A stretch of DNA of 64,000 bases, taken from NCBI GenBank assembly GCA_964539095.1, contig CAZIFL010000010.1, positions 1-64,000 of the forward strand. The letters run 5' to 3'. The notes under the pieces were generated by a model. That model ran no database searches, was not told where the DNA came from, and saw only the letters and a list, made by a program, of their open reading frames with translations. The position numbers were made by a program, and so were the translations under genes. Shown here piece by piece: positions 51,072 to 59,476 of this stretch (within the stretch, counting starts at the first letter, position 1; each line of letters begins with the position of its first letter). The DNA comes from DAIPKP01 sp964539095. Lineage in GTDB: Bacteria; Synergistota; Synergistia; Synergistales; Aminiphilaceae.

Positions 51072-52125
51072 GCGAGAGGTCTCCCCGGACATTTTTATCC
51101 TGCGTACCCCGTTTATCCCGCCGAAGAAGCCCCTTCTCCTGAAGAGTTCCCCGGTAGAAGGCGGGGCGCCGCTCCACCACCACGGGCTCCCCTGGCTCCA
51201 GATACCCCAGGGTCTGGTACTGATCCCGAAGCTCCTCGCACCAATGTCGGGGAAGATCTTCCGGCGGGCTCTTTCCGGCATCCCCAGGAAGAGGCAGATT
51301 CTCGAACCCCGCCTCCCGGGCAGCCCGAAGCAGCTCCTCCACCGCCTCGGGGAGGGTCTCTTGAGAGGCCCCGGCCAGAGCATAGAGAGAGGCCCCTAGA
51401 GGAGTGAGATCCGGAATACGCCTCTCCTCTTCAAGATTCTTCTGCCGCAGAGATTCGAAGAGATACTCCCCCCGAAGGGCGAGGCGGTAGAAGGCGTAGC
51501 GCTGGATCAGAAGCTCCCGAAGCTGACCCTGTAACAGATCCCGATCCACCTCCTCAGAAGAGCCCCCGGACTGCACCAGAGGAGCGGCGAGACATTTTCC
51601 GAGAAAAGCGAGAAGGCGGAAGGTCCGGGGGAGCCTTTTCCCAGCCCTTCCGGAAGAGCAGCGGCGCTTCTCCCCCATCCAGAAGGCTCCCCCCGCTCCC
51701 AGAGCACCCCCCGCAAGAGAGGCCCCGGCGGTTCCGGAGCCGAGCAGAAGGGCGGCTAACCAGCCGAAAAACCCCCCCAGCAAAACTGCAAGGCCCACCA
51801 TGGAAGAGGAAAAACCCTCCCGAAGAGGAAGGGGGGATGTCAACGCCGGGGCAAGTCGACGGAGCCTCTCCTCAAGAATCAGAGAATCCGGCTTCCCCAA
51901 GGGAAAGGAGAATTCCCCCTCCGGGGCCTCCTCCAGCACTTTGCGGAGAAGCTCCCGATCCCCTTCAAGAAGGATACGTCCAAAAGCCTGGGCATCTGCT
52001 TCCGAAGAGAACTCTCGCAGGATACGCTTCTCTATCTCCTCCACTGCAGACATTTTTGACCCTTCCTTTTCGGAAAAAGGTTGTAAAAAAGAGCCGGGAA
52101 AAGGCATCTGTTCTCTATCGTCCAT
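51061..52125 (-). CDS. Unrecognised helical protein with central membrane hairpin, partner of the Hsp70-like protein
   Basis: A 354-residue protein of no family I recognise. Residues about 1-105 are charged and helical (SAVEEIEKRILREFSSEADA). Residues about 108-150 form a Gly/Ala-rich hydrophobic pair of helices (MVGLAVLLGGFFGWLAALLL then GSGTAGASLAGGALGAGG). The rest is helical and Arg/Glu-rich (LLIQRYAFYRLALRGEYLFE). ATG at 52125 follows GAGGGAGG; an alternative ATG at 52053 has a weaker site. Its end overlaps the Hsp70-like gene by 11 bases. Both proteins having membrane hairpins suggests a membrane-bound complex. Confidence 0.7.
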   Translation of the reverse strand: MDDREQMPFPGSFLQPFSEKEGSKMSAVEEIEKRILREFSSEADAQAFGRILLEGDRELLRKVLEEAPEGEFSFPLGKPDSLILEERLRRLAPALTSPLPLREGFSSSMVGLAVLLGGFFGWLAALLLGSGTAGASLAGGALGAGGAFWMGEKRRCSSGRAGKRLPRTFRLLAFLGKCLAAPLVQSGGSSEEVDRDLLQGQLRELLIQRYAFYRLALRGEYLFESLRQKNLEEERRIPDLTPLGASLYALAGASQETLPEAVEELLRAAREAGFENLPLPGDAGKSPPEDLPRHWCEELRDQYQTLGYLEPGEPVVVERRPAFYRGTLQEKGLLRRDKRGTQDKNVRGDLSHDC

Positions 52126-52203
52126 GGTTCCTCCCTCATCTCCAGCCAGATCTGCGACAATCTTCCCGGGGGGCCAAAGGCAAAACTCCCCGCCATCCAA
52201 GAA

Positions 52204-52232
52204 TTGCCAAAAGAATTTCCTGAAGCTATCCT
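52204..52232 (+). promoter_or_regulatory. Putative promoter of the EamA gene
   Basis: TTGCCA, 17 bases, TATCCT, about 50 bases before the EamA start in the divergent region. Confidence 0.5.
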
Positions 52233-52282
52233 ACCATGGGGAAAGATTTCTGCACCCCCTATTCGCGAAAAGGAGATGCTCT

Positions 52283-53167
52283 ATGCTTACGGAAAAATCG
52301 AAACTCGCCCTGGCCCTCTTCTGCACTCTGGTTCCCTGGGCCTCCGCCTTCGCCGCCATCCGGGCGGCTCTGGAGGGTTATCCCCCGGGGCATCTCGCTC
52401 TGGTGCGGTTTGTCATCGCCTCGGGAGTTCTGCTCACCTACGGGGCCATCACCCGCATGGGAGTACCGGATCTGCGGGATATCCCCCGGCTTCTCTTCCT
52501 GGGCCTTATGGGGATCACCCTCTACCATGTGCCCCTCAACTACGGGGAGGTGACCGTCTCCGCCGGGGCCGCAAGTTTGCTCATCGCCACGGTTCCCGTC
52601 TTTACCGCCCTCTTTGCCCTTCTTATTCTGCGGGAGGGGCTTCCTCCTCTGGGGTGGACCGGCATGGCCATCAGCTTCGCCGGAGCCACCCTTATCGCCT
52701 TCGGGGAGGGAGATGCTTTTTCCTTCAACACAGATGCTCTGCTGATTCTTCTTGCGGCGGTCTGCGAGAGCGTCTATTTTGTGCTCCAGAAGGATCTTCT
52801 CGCCAAGTACGGGGCGGTGCGCTTCGCCACCTATGCGGTGGTGGGGGGAACCCTGGGGATGCTCCCCTTCGCTCCGGGGGTCTTGGGCACCCTCGCCCAG
52901 GCTCCTCTGCATGCCACTCTCTCGGTGATCTATCTTGGGGTGGTGCCTGCGGCGTTCTCCATCGTAGCCTGGTCCTACGCCATCGCCCATATGAAGGTCT
53001 CCAAGGTGGCCTCCATGCTCTATCTCAGCCCGGTGATCGCCATGGGGATAGCCTGGGTCTGGCTGGGAGAGATCCCCTCGCTCCTCACTCTGGGAGGGGG
53101 CACCGTGGCCATTCTGGGGGTTCTTCTGGTATACCGCTCGAAAAATCCCGACAAAACACCCTCCTAA
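52283..53167 (+). CDS. EamA-family (DMT) metabolite exporter
   Basis: A 294-residue inner-membrane protein with ten hydrophobic segments in two EamA repeats, the normal DMT size. Repeat one holds LVPWASAFAAIRAALEGYPP and HLALVRFVIASGVLLTYGAI, repeat two AVCESVYFVLQKDLLAKYGA and LGVVPAAFSIVAWSYAIAHM with SPVIAMGIAWVWLGEIPSLL, all typical of RhaT/EamA exporters. Members export amino acids, nucleosides or other small metabolites; the substrate here is unknown. AAGGAGAT stands a few bases before the ATG. It is divergent from the Hsp70-like pair and ends at a bidirectional terminator. Confidence 0.92.
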   Translation: MLTEKSKLALALFCTLVPWASAFAAIRAALEGYPPGHLALVRFVIASGVLLTYGAITRMGVPDLRDIPRLLFLGLMGITLYHVPLNYGEVTVSAGAASLLIATVPVFTALFALLILREGLPPLGWTGMAISFAGATLIAFGEGDAFSFNTDALLILLAAVCESVYFVLQKDLLAKYGAVRFATYAVVGGTLGMLPFAPGVLGTLAQAPLHATLSVIYLGVVPAAFSIVAWSYAIAHMKVSKVASMLYLSPVIAMGIAWVWLGEIPSLLTLGGGTVAILGVLLVYRSKNPDKTPS

Positions 53168-53220
53168 AAAACATCAGGCCCCCGGATACCCGAAGGCAGC
53201 ACCGGGTATGAGGGGGCCTG
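53166..53220. terminator. Bidirectional terminator between EamA and the partner-switching operon
   Basis: CAGGCCCCC and GGGGGCCTG with an inner stem ATACCCG/CGGGTAT. A T run (TTTTTT on the minus strand, rightmost 53171) suits the leftward operon best. Confidence 0.8.
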
Positions 53221-53242
53221 AACACGTTACTCCTGCAAAAAG

Positions 53243-55174
53243 CTATCCCTTCCGATCCACTCCGTAGGTGAAGGCCATCATGGTGATATCGTCGGACTGC
53301 TCCGCCCCTTCCACAAACCCTTCCAGAGCTTTACGCAGCTCCTGAATAAGCAGCGTGGGAGGCTTCTTTCGGAGCTTCACCAATGCCAGAGCGGTACGTT
53401 CCTCTCCGAAAAGTTCCTGCTGGTGGTTCATGGCCTCGGTAACGCCGTCGGTATACATAAAAAGGGTATCTCCCGGGGCAAAGGTAAAGGTTCCCTCTTC
53501 GAAGATCACATCCTCCATAGCTCCCGCAAGAGCCCCCTTCACCTGGGGAAGCATGGTGACCACTCCTTCCGCGGGGAGATAGAAGGGGGGATTGTGCCCT
53601 CCGCTGGCATAGCGGCACTCCCCCGAGGGAAGGTGTACGATGGCGCAGAAGATGGTAACGAACATGCAGGATTCGTTATCCTCCGCAAGCTCGTTGTTGA
53701 GCTTGAAGAGAATATCTCCGGGATCAAGAGAATTTTTGGTAAGGATCTTGGTAAAGGTTCGGGTCACCGCCATGAAGAGCGCCGCAGGAACCCCCTTGCC
53801 GGAGACATCCCCCACGATAAGACAGATATGCTCCTCGTCCGCCATGAAGAAGTCGTAGAAATCGCCTCCCACCTCCCGGGCGGGCTCCAGAAGGGCATAG
53901 AGATCGAACTCCTCATGCTCCGGAAAGGGAGGAAAGGTTTTGGGAATGAGGCTCATCTGAATGGATTGGGCGATGTGCAGCTCGCTTTCGATGCGCTCCT
54001 TGGCGGCGGTGGTGGCACAGAGAATGTCGATCTGCACCAGAAGCTGCTGCCGCATCACCTCGAAGGACTGCGCCAGATGGGCTACTTCGTCCTCCCCGAT
54101 AATATGGGGGAGAGGGGCATCCAGCTCTCCCTCCGCAAGCTTGCGGGTGGCATGCTCCAACTGCACCAGAGGCCCGGTGATAGAGCGGGTTACCAGAAGG
54201 ATAAGTCCCAGAAGAAAGACAAACCCCAGCACCCCCAGGATCCCCTGATAACGGGTGAGGGCAGCGATCTTAGCCACCAGCACCTCCCGGGGAAAGAGCA
54301 CCCCGAGAGACCACTCCACCGACGGAATGGATACGAAGGCCACCCACCCCTCGGGACCCATCACGGTATGTTCCAGGAAGGCAAATCCCGACTCCCCCGC
54401 AATCATCCGCCTCCCTAGATGTCGCAGTGCGGGAAGTTCATACTCCTCGGCGATGCTGAAGATGGTCTCCCGAAGAATCCAGCTCGCCTCGGGATGGGCG
54501 ATAAACCGGCCGTTTCTGGCGAGAATAAAGGCAAAACCTCCTTCATCAAGAGAGAGGCCCTCCACAATCCTGGAGAACCACTCCAGGGACATATCCGCCG
54601 TCACCACCCCCTCGAAGGTTCTGCTCTCCCCGGAGCCCGAGAGAAGAGGCACCGAGTAGGTTGTCATAAGCGTCTGGCCTCCCAGATCATCGAAGTAGGG
54701 ATCCGTCCAGAGGGCACGCCGGGCATGTTTGGGGAGGCTGTACCAGTCGGTGATGCGGAAGGAATCTCCCTCTTTGGCGAGATCCTTAAACACAATTTCA
54801 TCTCTCTCCCGCTGCACGTAGGGAACCCCCTGCACCCCATACCAGGAGGGGTGCTCCAGCCCCACCGCCATGCCGAAGACCTCGGGGTTGTTCAGCAGGC
54901 TCTCCTCAAGGAGGCCGAAGATTCCCTCGGTGCCCGGAGCAAAACGGCGGATGGCGTAGGCCGCCCCCTTGGCAGTCTGCTCCAGGGCCTTGGCCACAGA
55001 CTCCACCTGACAGGCTATGGCCTGGGCGGTCTCTCGGGCCTCGTCCTCCAGCTCCTTCTCCAGAAGGTTCCGGGAGGAGACGTAGCTGAACCCCACCACC
55101 GCCCCGAGGATACACCCTCCTCCAAGAAGCAGCAGCAGGGACATGCGCCAGGCAAGAGAGAGATTACGGAGCAT
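53243..55174 (-). CDS. RsbU-like PP2C phosphatase with extracellular sensor and HAMP
   Basis: A 643-residue membrane protein that should dephosphorylate a STAS anti-anti-sigma protein. Order: helix near 12-32; a Cache-type extracytoplasmic sensor (about 35-305, DWYSLPKHARRALWTDPYFD and TFEGVVTADMSLEWFSRIVE); helix near 312-332; HAMP (TRSITGPLVQLEHATRKLAE); SpoIIE/PP2C domain from about 400 with metal Asp motifs AREVGGDFYDFF and LIVGDVSGKGVPAALFM, ASGGHNPP, LFMYTDGVTEAMN and EQSDDITMMAF. It is the last of four overlapping genes with an 11-base overlap to the binding protein, which may feed the signal to its sensor domain. Confidence 0.93.
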   Translation of the reverse strand: MLRNLSLAWRMSLLLLLGGGCILGAVVGFSYVSSRNLLEKELEDEARETAQAIACQVESVAKALEQTAKGAAYAIRRFAPGTEGIFGLLEESLLNNPEVFGMAVGLEHPSWYGVQGVPYVQRERDEIVFKDLAKEGDSFRITDWYSLPKHARRALWTDPYFDDLGGQTLMTTYSVPLLSGSGESRTFEGVVTADMSLEWFSRIVEGLSLDEGGFAFILARNGRFIAHPEASWILRETIFSIAEEYELPALRHLGRRMIAGESGFAFLEHTVMGPEGWVAFVSIPSVEWSLGVLFPREVLVAKIAALTRYQGILGVLGFVFLLGLILLVTRSITGPLVQLEHATRKLAEGELDAPLPHIIGEDEVAHLAQSFEVMRQQLLVQIDILCATTAAKERIESELHIAQSIQMSLIPKTFPPFPEHEEFDLYALLEPAREVGGDFYDFFMADEEHICLIVGDVSGKGVPAALFMAVTRTFTKILTKNSLDPGDILFKLNNELAEDNESCMFVTIFCAIVHLPSGECRYASGGHNPPFYLPAEGVVTMLPQVKGALAGAMEDVIFEEGTFTFAPGDTLFMYTDGVTEAMNHQQELFGEERTALALVKLRKKPPTLLIQELRKALEGFVEGAEQSDDITMMAFTYGVDRKG

Positions 55175-56234
55175 GGGGCACCTCCCGGGGAATTACAAAA
55201 TCCTCGTAAGGGAAGAGGGAGTTGATGCGTTTTCCCTGGAAAAGGGCCTCCCCAGCTCTCCGGTACTCCTCCCGCGAGAGCACTCCGGGCTCCCAATGAT
55301 CTCCAGACTCAGGAAGGATGCGGGGGAGAAGAGCCTCAAGCATCCACCGCATATGCCCCCGGTTTGCGGGGACATGGGCCCGGTCCACGTACTGCATCAC
55401 GATATCCAGGGCCTCCTCGGGGTTTTCCCGGGCATAGGCCCATCCCTCCAGGGTGGCCTCCACAAAGTCGGCACATGCCTCGGGATTTTCCCGATAGAAG
55501 CTTTCCAGCGCATAGATACCGTCTTCGGGAAAACCCAGGCCGTACTCCTCAAGAAAAAAGGGGGCAAGCTCCTCGAAATCGAACCCCGCCTGGTAGAGCA
55601 CGTGGTATTCGTTGTAATACATGGCGGCGCAGGCATCCACCACTCCCCGAAGGAAGAGGTTCACCGAATAGTACTGAGGATAGATGCGGGGGTCTATCTG
55701 CTCCTTTTCGAAGAGAAGATCGAACCCCAGCCGGAAGGGCCCCTCCCAGAGAGAGACTCCCCGCCCGGAAAGATCCCCCAGGGAGGCAATGCCTCTATCC
55801 TTTCGCCCCACAAGCATGAGAGAGGATTTCTGCACCATCTGGCCGAGAAGCACCAGGGGAACGCCCTTATCCCGGGCCTCCAGACCGGAAGAGAGAAACT
55901 GGGTCACCAGATCTGCCTCCCCCTTCTGAAGATACTCCCAGGGATCTGCGTCAGCACCTCCTCGCAGAAGGGTAACATCCAGCATCCGGCGGAGATAGAA
56001 ACCCTTTTCGTAGGCCACGTAGATTCCTGCAAACTGGGATTGGGGAGACCACTGGGGGAGTACAAAGACATGGGTAAAGGAAAAGGCCATCCCCTCCCGG
56101 GGAGAGAACAGAGATGCCACAACAAAAAGAAGAAGCAGAAAAACAGAGATCCTCCCGAAGAAGAGCCGGTGCTTCTTTGGGTCTATTTTTGGGTCTATCT
56201 TTGGATACATCCTCAAGGTGTCTCTGAAAATCAT
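55164..56234 (-). CDS. NMT1/SsuA-like periplasmic binding protein inside a signalling operon
   Basis: A 356-residue exported or membrane-anchored protein (RISVFLLLLFVVASLFS near 29-45). The mature part follows the NMT1/THI5-like ABC solute receptor fold: VFVLPQWSPQSQFAGIYVAY, EKGFYLRRMLDVTLLRGGAD, EYLQKGEADLVTQFLSSGLE, ISSLGDL-type segment RGIASLGDLSGRGVSLWEGP, and the C-terminal ENPEEALDIVMQYVDRA. No ABC permease or ATPase is next to it. The start overlaps the anti-sigma gene by four bases (ATGA) and its end overlaps the phosphatase gene, so it is part of the partner-switching operon and probably a ligand sensor. The N-terminus has a tandem PKIDPKIDPKK repeat. Confidence 0.85.
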   Translation of the reverse strand: MIFRDTLRMYPKIDPKIDPKKHRLFFGRISVFLLLLFVVASLFSPREGMAFSFTHVFVLPQWSPQSQFAGIYVAYEKGFYLRRMLDVTLLRGGADADPWEYLQKGEADLVTQFLSSGLEARDKGVPLVLLGQMVQKSSLMLVGRKDRGIASLGDLSGRGVSLWEGPFRLGFDLLFEKEQIDPRIYPQYYSVNLFLRGVVDACAAMYYNEYHVLYQAGFDFEELAPFFLEEYGLGFPEDGIYALESFYRENPEACADFVEATLEGWAYARENPEEALDIVMQYVDRAHVPANRGHMRWMLEALLPRILPESGDHWEPGVLSREEYRRAGEALFQGKRINSLFPYEDFVIPREVPHAP

Positions 56235-56665
56235 GACCCCTGCTCCCTGGGATAGATCACGAAACGAAGAAGGTTTTCCTCTCCTTCCCGGGTGTAGTGT
56301 ACTTCATCCATCACCCGGCGCATGAGGAGAATCCCCAGCCCCCCTATCTCCCGCTCCTCCATGGAGGCCTTGAGATCCGGCTCCTCCAGAGAGAAGGGGT
56401 CAAAGGGGATCCCCCGATCCCGAAAAATCACCCGGCACGCCTCGGGTGTGGAGGCAACATGAATGATCACCTCTCCGGGGGGAACCTTATAAGCGTAGGA
56501 GCAGATGTTCATCACCGCCTCCTCGGTGGAGAGCGCCAGATGCTGCTGCTGCCTCGGGTGCAGTCCCGCCTCCTCGGCTACCCCTTCAATCCACCCAACG
56601 ATCTGAGGTACCTCCTCCACCCGGGCCTCGAAGGTACGCTCTCTCTCCAGAGGAAGGAAGGCCAT
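56231..56665 (-). CDS. RsbW-like anti-sigma factor kinase (HATPase_c)
   Basis: A 144-residue GHKL ATPase-type protein of the RsbW/SpoIIAB class, which binds a sigma factor or target and phosphorylates the STAS partner. Seen: the N-box-like LSTEEAVMNICSYAYKVPPG, the G1 box FRDRGIPFDPFSLEEPD and the GGLGILLMRRVMDEVHY nucleotide-lid segment. ATG at 56665 lies one base after the TGA of the STAS gene (TGATATG), so the pair is coupled. No sigma factor gene is visible in the window, so the final target is unknown. Confidence 0.9.
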   Translation of the reverse strand: MAFLPLERERTFEARVEEVPQIVGWIEGVAEEAGLHPRQQQHLALSTEEAVMNICSYAYKVPPGEVIIHVASTPEACRVIFRDRGIPFDPFSLEEPDLKASMEEREIGGLGILLMRRVMDEVHYTREGEENLLRFVIYPREQGS

Positions 56666-56666
56666 A

Positions 56667-56999
56667 TCAGAAGAGTCCCTGAGCCGCTTCCGGAGTATCC
56701 ACGATGGGGAGAAAGGCATCAAAACCAGAGATGGAAAAGACCTCCGCCACCACCCCGGTAAGTCCCGAGAGCACCACCTTCCCTCCCAGGGGCTTCACCT
56801 TTTTCGCCACCCCCAGAATGGAGCGAAGCCCCGCACTGCTGATGTACTCAAGCGAGGAGAAATCCAGAAGAAATTTGGTATGCCCCTCCTCCATCCAGGC
56901 GAGACACTGCTTTTCGAACTCCGGCGCCGTCACCGCATCCATACGCCCGGAGACCGCTACCACGTCACAGCTATCGGTGCTACGCAGTACCATATCCAT
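56667..56999 (-). CDS. STAS-domain anti-anti-sigma factor
   Basis: A 110-residue STAS protein that would sequester the RsbW-like kinase when unphosphorylated. Family marks: DVVAVSGRMDAVTAPEFEKQ, the phosphorylatable Ser region LDFSSLEYISSAGLRSILGV and GGKVVLSGLTGVVAEVFSIS. First gene of the operon, behind GAAAGGAGC. Its upstream region has TGTACAAAC but no convincing -35/-10 pair. Confidence 0.93.
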   Translation of the reverse strand: MDMVLRSTDSCDVVAVSGRMDAVTAPEFEKQCLAWMEEGHTKFLLDFSSLEYISSAGLRSILGVAKKVKPLGGKVVLSGLTGVVAEVFSISGFDAFLPIVDTPEAAQGLF

Positions 57000-57096
57000 G
57001 ATAAAATCGCTCCTTTCGGGAGAGAAGATGTTTGTACAGTTTGCACATCAAAAAGGCAGAGATGGTGCACGCCCCGCCAAAAACTACAGATCCACG

Positions 57097-58029
57097 TTAC
57101 AGGTCTAAGAGAAGAAAACGGTAGAGCCAGAGAAGCAGAAGAGCCACCCCCACGAAGACAGCCCCCCCCACCAGGTAGGAGGCCCAGGGGCCTGCAACAA
57201 AGCTCTGCACCGCCTTCACGGGAATCTCTTCGGGTTCATAGGCTTCGGGGCGCAGACGCAGGCTCTTCTGAAGAATGAGAAGCCCCCGGATGCGATCGGT
57301 AATCCCCACCTCCAGAAGATAGCGATCGGGTCCCTTTTCTTCCATACGAAGGAGGGTGGCCGGCACAGCCCCGTCAAAGCGCCCCTTCCTCGCCCGAGTG
57401 AGAACCTTGTAGAGCTTGGTCTCCGGAGGAATCTTTACCATGAGCCTGTCTCCATCTTGAAGAGAGGCCACGGACTTTCCCCGAATGGGATCAATCTCGG
57501 GGCCGCAGGGGATATACTCCAGGGGCATCCCCTTGGGCTCCAATGTCTCTTCGGAACTCTCTTCCTCCGGGGGATCAAGCACCGAGGGATCCCCAAACTG
57601 CTTCAGGAAATCCCGCACCATGGCCAAGGTGCATTTCTGCACCTTGAGAAAGGAAAAAACCTGAAAGCCGAGAGTCTTCTCCAGCACCGCATTCAAGCGC
57701 TGCTCCAGCCCTCGCTCGCCGTCACGGCTTCCCTCGAAGATATCCTTCAGCCGGGAGGATTCGAAGAACTCCTGGCTTGCCTTTTTTGTAAGCTCCACGT
57801 ACTCGGCTTCGGGCTCCTTCCAGGAGCTTGCCACGTAGGAGGCGAACTCCGCCCACTCCGTGGTGAGCCCCACAGGAGCATCCCGCCCCTCAAGAAAGCG
57901 AAAACCCATGGCGTAGATCCCCCGATCTCCGTAGAGCACGTAGAGATAGGCTTTCTTTTTCTGTTCCTGTTCTTGCTCCAGCTCTTCCATACTCAGAATT
58001 CCCTTGATGACCCGGAAGGATTCTCTCAT
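57097..58029 (-). CDS. Unrecognised protein with C-terminal membrane anchor
   Basis: A 310-residue protein without a family I recognise. The N-terminal part is Glu/Gln/Lys-rich (MEELEQEQEQKKKAYLYVLY) and is followed by a mixed domain (YGDRGIYAMGFRFLEGRDAP). A charged linker (DPPEEESSEETLEPKG) leads to a beta-rich segment (IRGKSVASLQDGDRLMVKIP) and a single hydrophobic helix at the very end (SYLVGGAVFVGVALLLLWLY). The plan is that of a tail-anchored protein with its bulk in the cytosol. AGAGGTGA precedes the ATG at 58029; a longer in-frame start lacks a site. It lies 52 bases after the hydroxylase genes and about 100 before the STAS operon. Confidence 0.65.
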   Translation of the reverse strand: MRESFRVIKGILSMEELEQEQEQKKKAYLYVLYGDRGIYAMGFRFLEGRDAPVGLTTEWAEFASYVASSWKEPEAEYVELTKKASQEFFESSRLKDIFEGSRDGERGLEQRLNAVLEKTLGFQVFSFLKVQKCTLAMVRDFLKQFGDPSVLDPPEEESSEETLEPKGMPLEYIPCGPEIDPIRGKSVASLQDGDRLMVKIPPETKLYKVLTRARKGRFDGAVPATLLRMEEKGPDRYLLEVGITDRIRGLLILQKSLRLRPEAYEPEEIPVKAVQSFVAGPWASYLVGGAVFVGVALLLLWLYRFLLLDL

Positions 58030-58081
58030 GAAAAATTCACCTCTTTTAGCTTTTCCAGGGGAGCTTTTTCTTACTTCGGAA

Positions 58082-59476
58082 TTATACCACTCTCTGCTCC
58101 AGAAGTTCCGCAAAAAAACGACAGATGAGATTCGCAATCATACCCTGCCGGTAGGCGGTATCCTTCCGGGGGACCACATCCCCCGCGAGAATCTCCGCGG
58201 CTTTCTTCACATCTTCGAGAGTGAGAGGACGGTTTTCCAGCAGCTCCGAAGCCTTGGGTAGAAGCACCGGCCAGGGGGTAACGCTCCCTACCGCCAGGCG
58301 CACCCGAGAGAAGATCCCCGGAGCCTCGGAAATGGCGCTGCATCCCAGGGAGAGCCTGGAGATGGTAAGGGCCTTGCGGGTCCCCACCTTGAAAAATTTC
58401 TGGGGCGTTCCGAAGAGCCCCGAAGGGATCCGCACCTTGTAGAGCAGCTCCGAGGGGTGCCGCACGGTCTCCCGGTACCCCTGATAGAGTTCCCTCAGGG
58501 GAAGAACCCGCTCTCCCCGGGAGGATACGAAGACCACCTCTGCATCCAGGGCGAGGAGCAGAGGGGCCGCATCCCCTGCGGCGGAGGCGCTCATGAGGTT
58601 CCCCCCCAGGGTAGCCATGTTCTGAATCGCCACGGCCCCCACTCCCGCGGCCATCTCATGAAGGGCGGGGAGATGCTGCTTTACCAGAGGGTGCTCCCGA
58701 ATGTGGGCAAAGGTAACCCCCGCCCCAATCTCAAGCATCCCAGATTCTTCCCTGTATTCCAGCTTCTCCAGCTCCGGAATTCCCCGAAGATTCATCACCT
58801 TTTCGGGAGCTTGCCGAACCTTCTTCACCATATCCGGGAGAATATCCGTTCCTCCTGCCACAGGAAGAAGTTTCTCTCCCTGATTTTCCAGGATTACAAG
58901 GGCTTCTTCAAGAGTACCCGGGAGGAAGATTCCCTCATTTTCGAGGGATTTTCGGTACTCTTGAGGAATTTCACGAGAAATTTCGGAGGAAGAAAGGGAG
59001 AGGGGTATCTCCCGAGGGGTATATCCCCCCATCACCGCCCGCTGCACTCCTCGAACAAGGCTCGCATAGCCGGTACAGCGGCAGAGATTTCCCGCGAGCC
59101 CCTTCCGGATGGCCCCCTCATCCGGAGAGGCATCTCCTCGCAAAAGGTACTCCGAGGCCATGACAAAGCCAGGAGTGCAGAAACCGCACTGTACCGCCCC
59201 CTCCTCAAGAAAGGCCTCCTGAAGACCCGTGGGGCCCCCGGCACTGACACCCTCAATGGTCACCACGGAACGTCCCGAAAGCTGAAACGCCGGAACCATG
59301 CAGGATTTCACAAGCTCCCCGTCGAGATGCACCGCGCAGGCCCCGCACTCCCCCTCGCTGCACCCCTCCTTAGTCCCCGTGAGCCCCAGATCCTCCCGAA
59401 GAATGGAGAGAAGGCTTCTAAGAGGCGTGGTCTCTACTGCCACCGGAAGGCCGTTGACGTAAAACGCAAGTTTCAT
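58082..59476 (-). CDS. Xanthine dehydrogenase-type [2Fe-2S]/FAD subunit
   Basis: A 464-residue electron-transfer subunit of a molybdenum hydroxylase. Residues 1-155 carry both [2Fe-2S] clusters: CSEGECGACAVHLDGELVKS and QCGFCTPGFVMASEYLL with NLCRCTGYASLVRG. Residues about 180-464 are the FAD-binding domain: LLPVAGGTDILPDMVKK, IGAGVTFAHIREHPLV, AIQNMATLGGNLMSASAAGD and a C-terminal CO-dehydrogenase-like lobe (LAVGSVTPWPVLLPKASELL). Its start overlaps the stop of the molybdenum subunit by four bases, so the two are coupled. Substrate could be xanthine, another purine or an N-heterocycle. Confidence 0.93.
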   Translation of the reverse strand: MKLAFYVNGLPVAVETTPLRSLLSILREDLGLTGTKEGCSEGECGACAVHLDGELVKSCMVPAFQLSGRSVVTIEGVSAGGPTGLQEAFLEEGAVQCGFCTPGFVMASEYLLRGDASPDEGAIRKGLAGNLCRCTGYASLVRGVQRAVMGGYTPREIPLSLSSSEISREIPQEYRKSLENEGIFLPGTLEEALVILENQGEKLLPVAGGTDILPDMVKKVRQAPEKVMNLRGIPELEKLEYREESGMLEIGAGVTFAHIREHPLVKQHLPALHEMAAGVGAVAIQNMATLGGNLMSASAAGDAAPLLLALDAEVVFVSSRGERVLPLRELYQGYRETVRHPSELLYKVRIPSGLFGTPQKFFKVGTRKALTISRLSLGCSAISEAPGIFSRVRLAVGSVTPWPVLLPKASELLENRPLTLEDVKKAAEILAGDVVPRKDTAYRQGMIANLICRFFAELLEQRVV

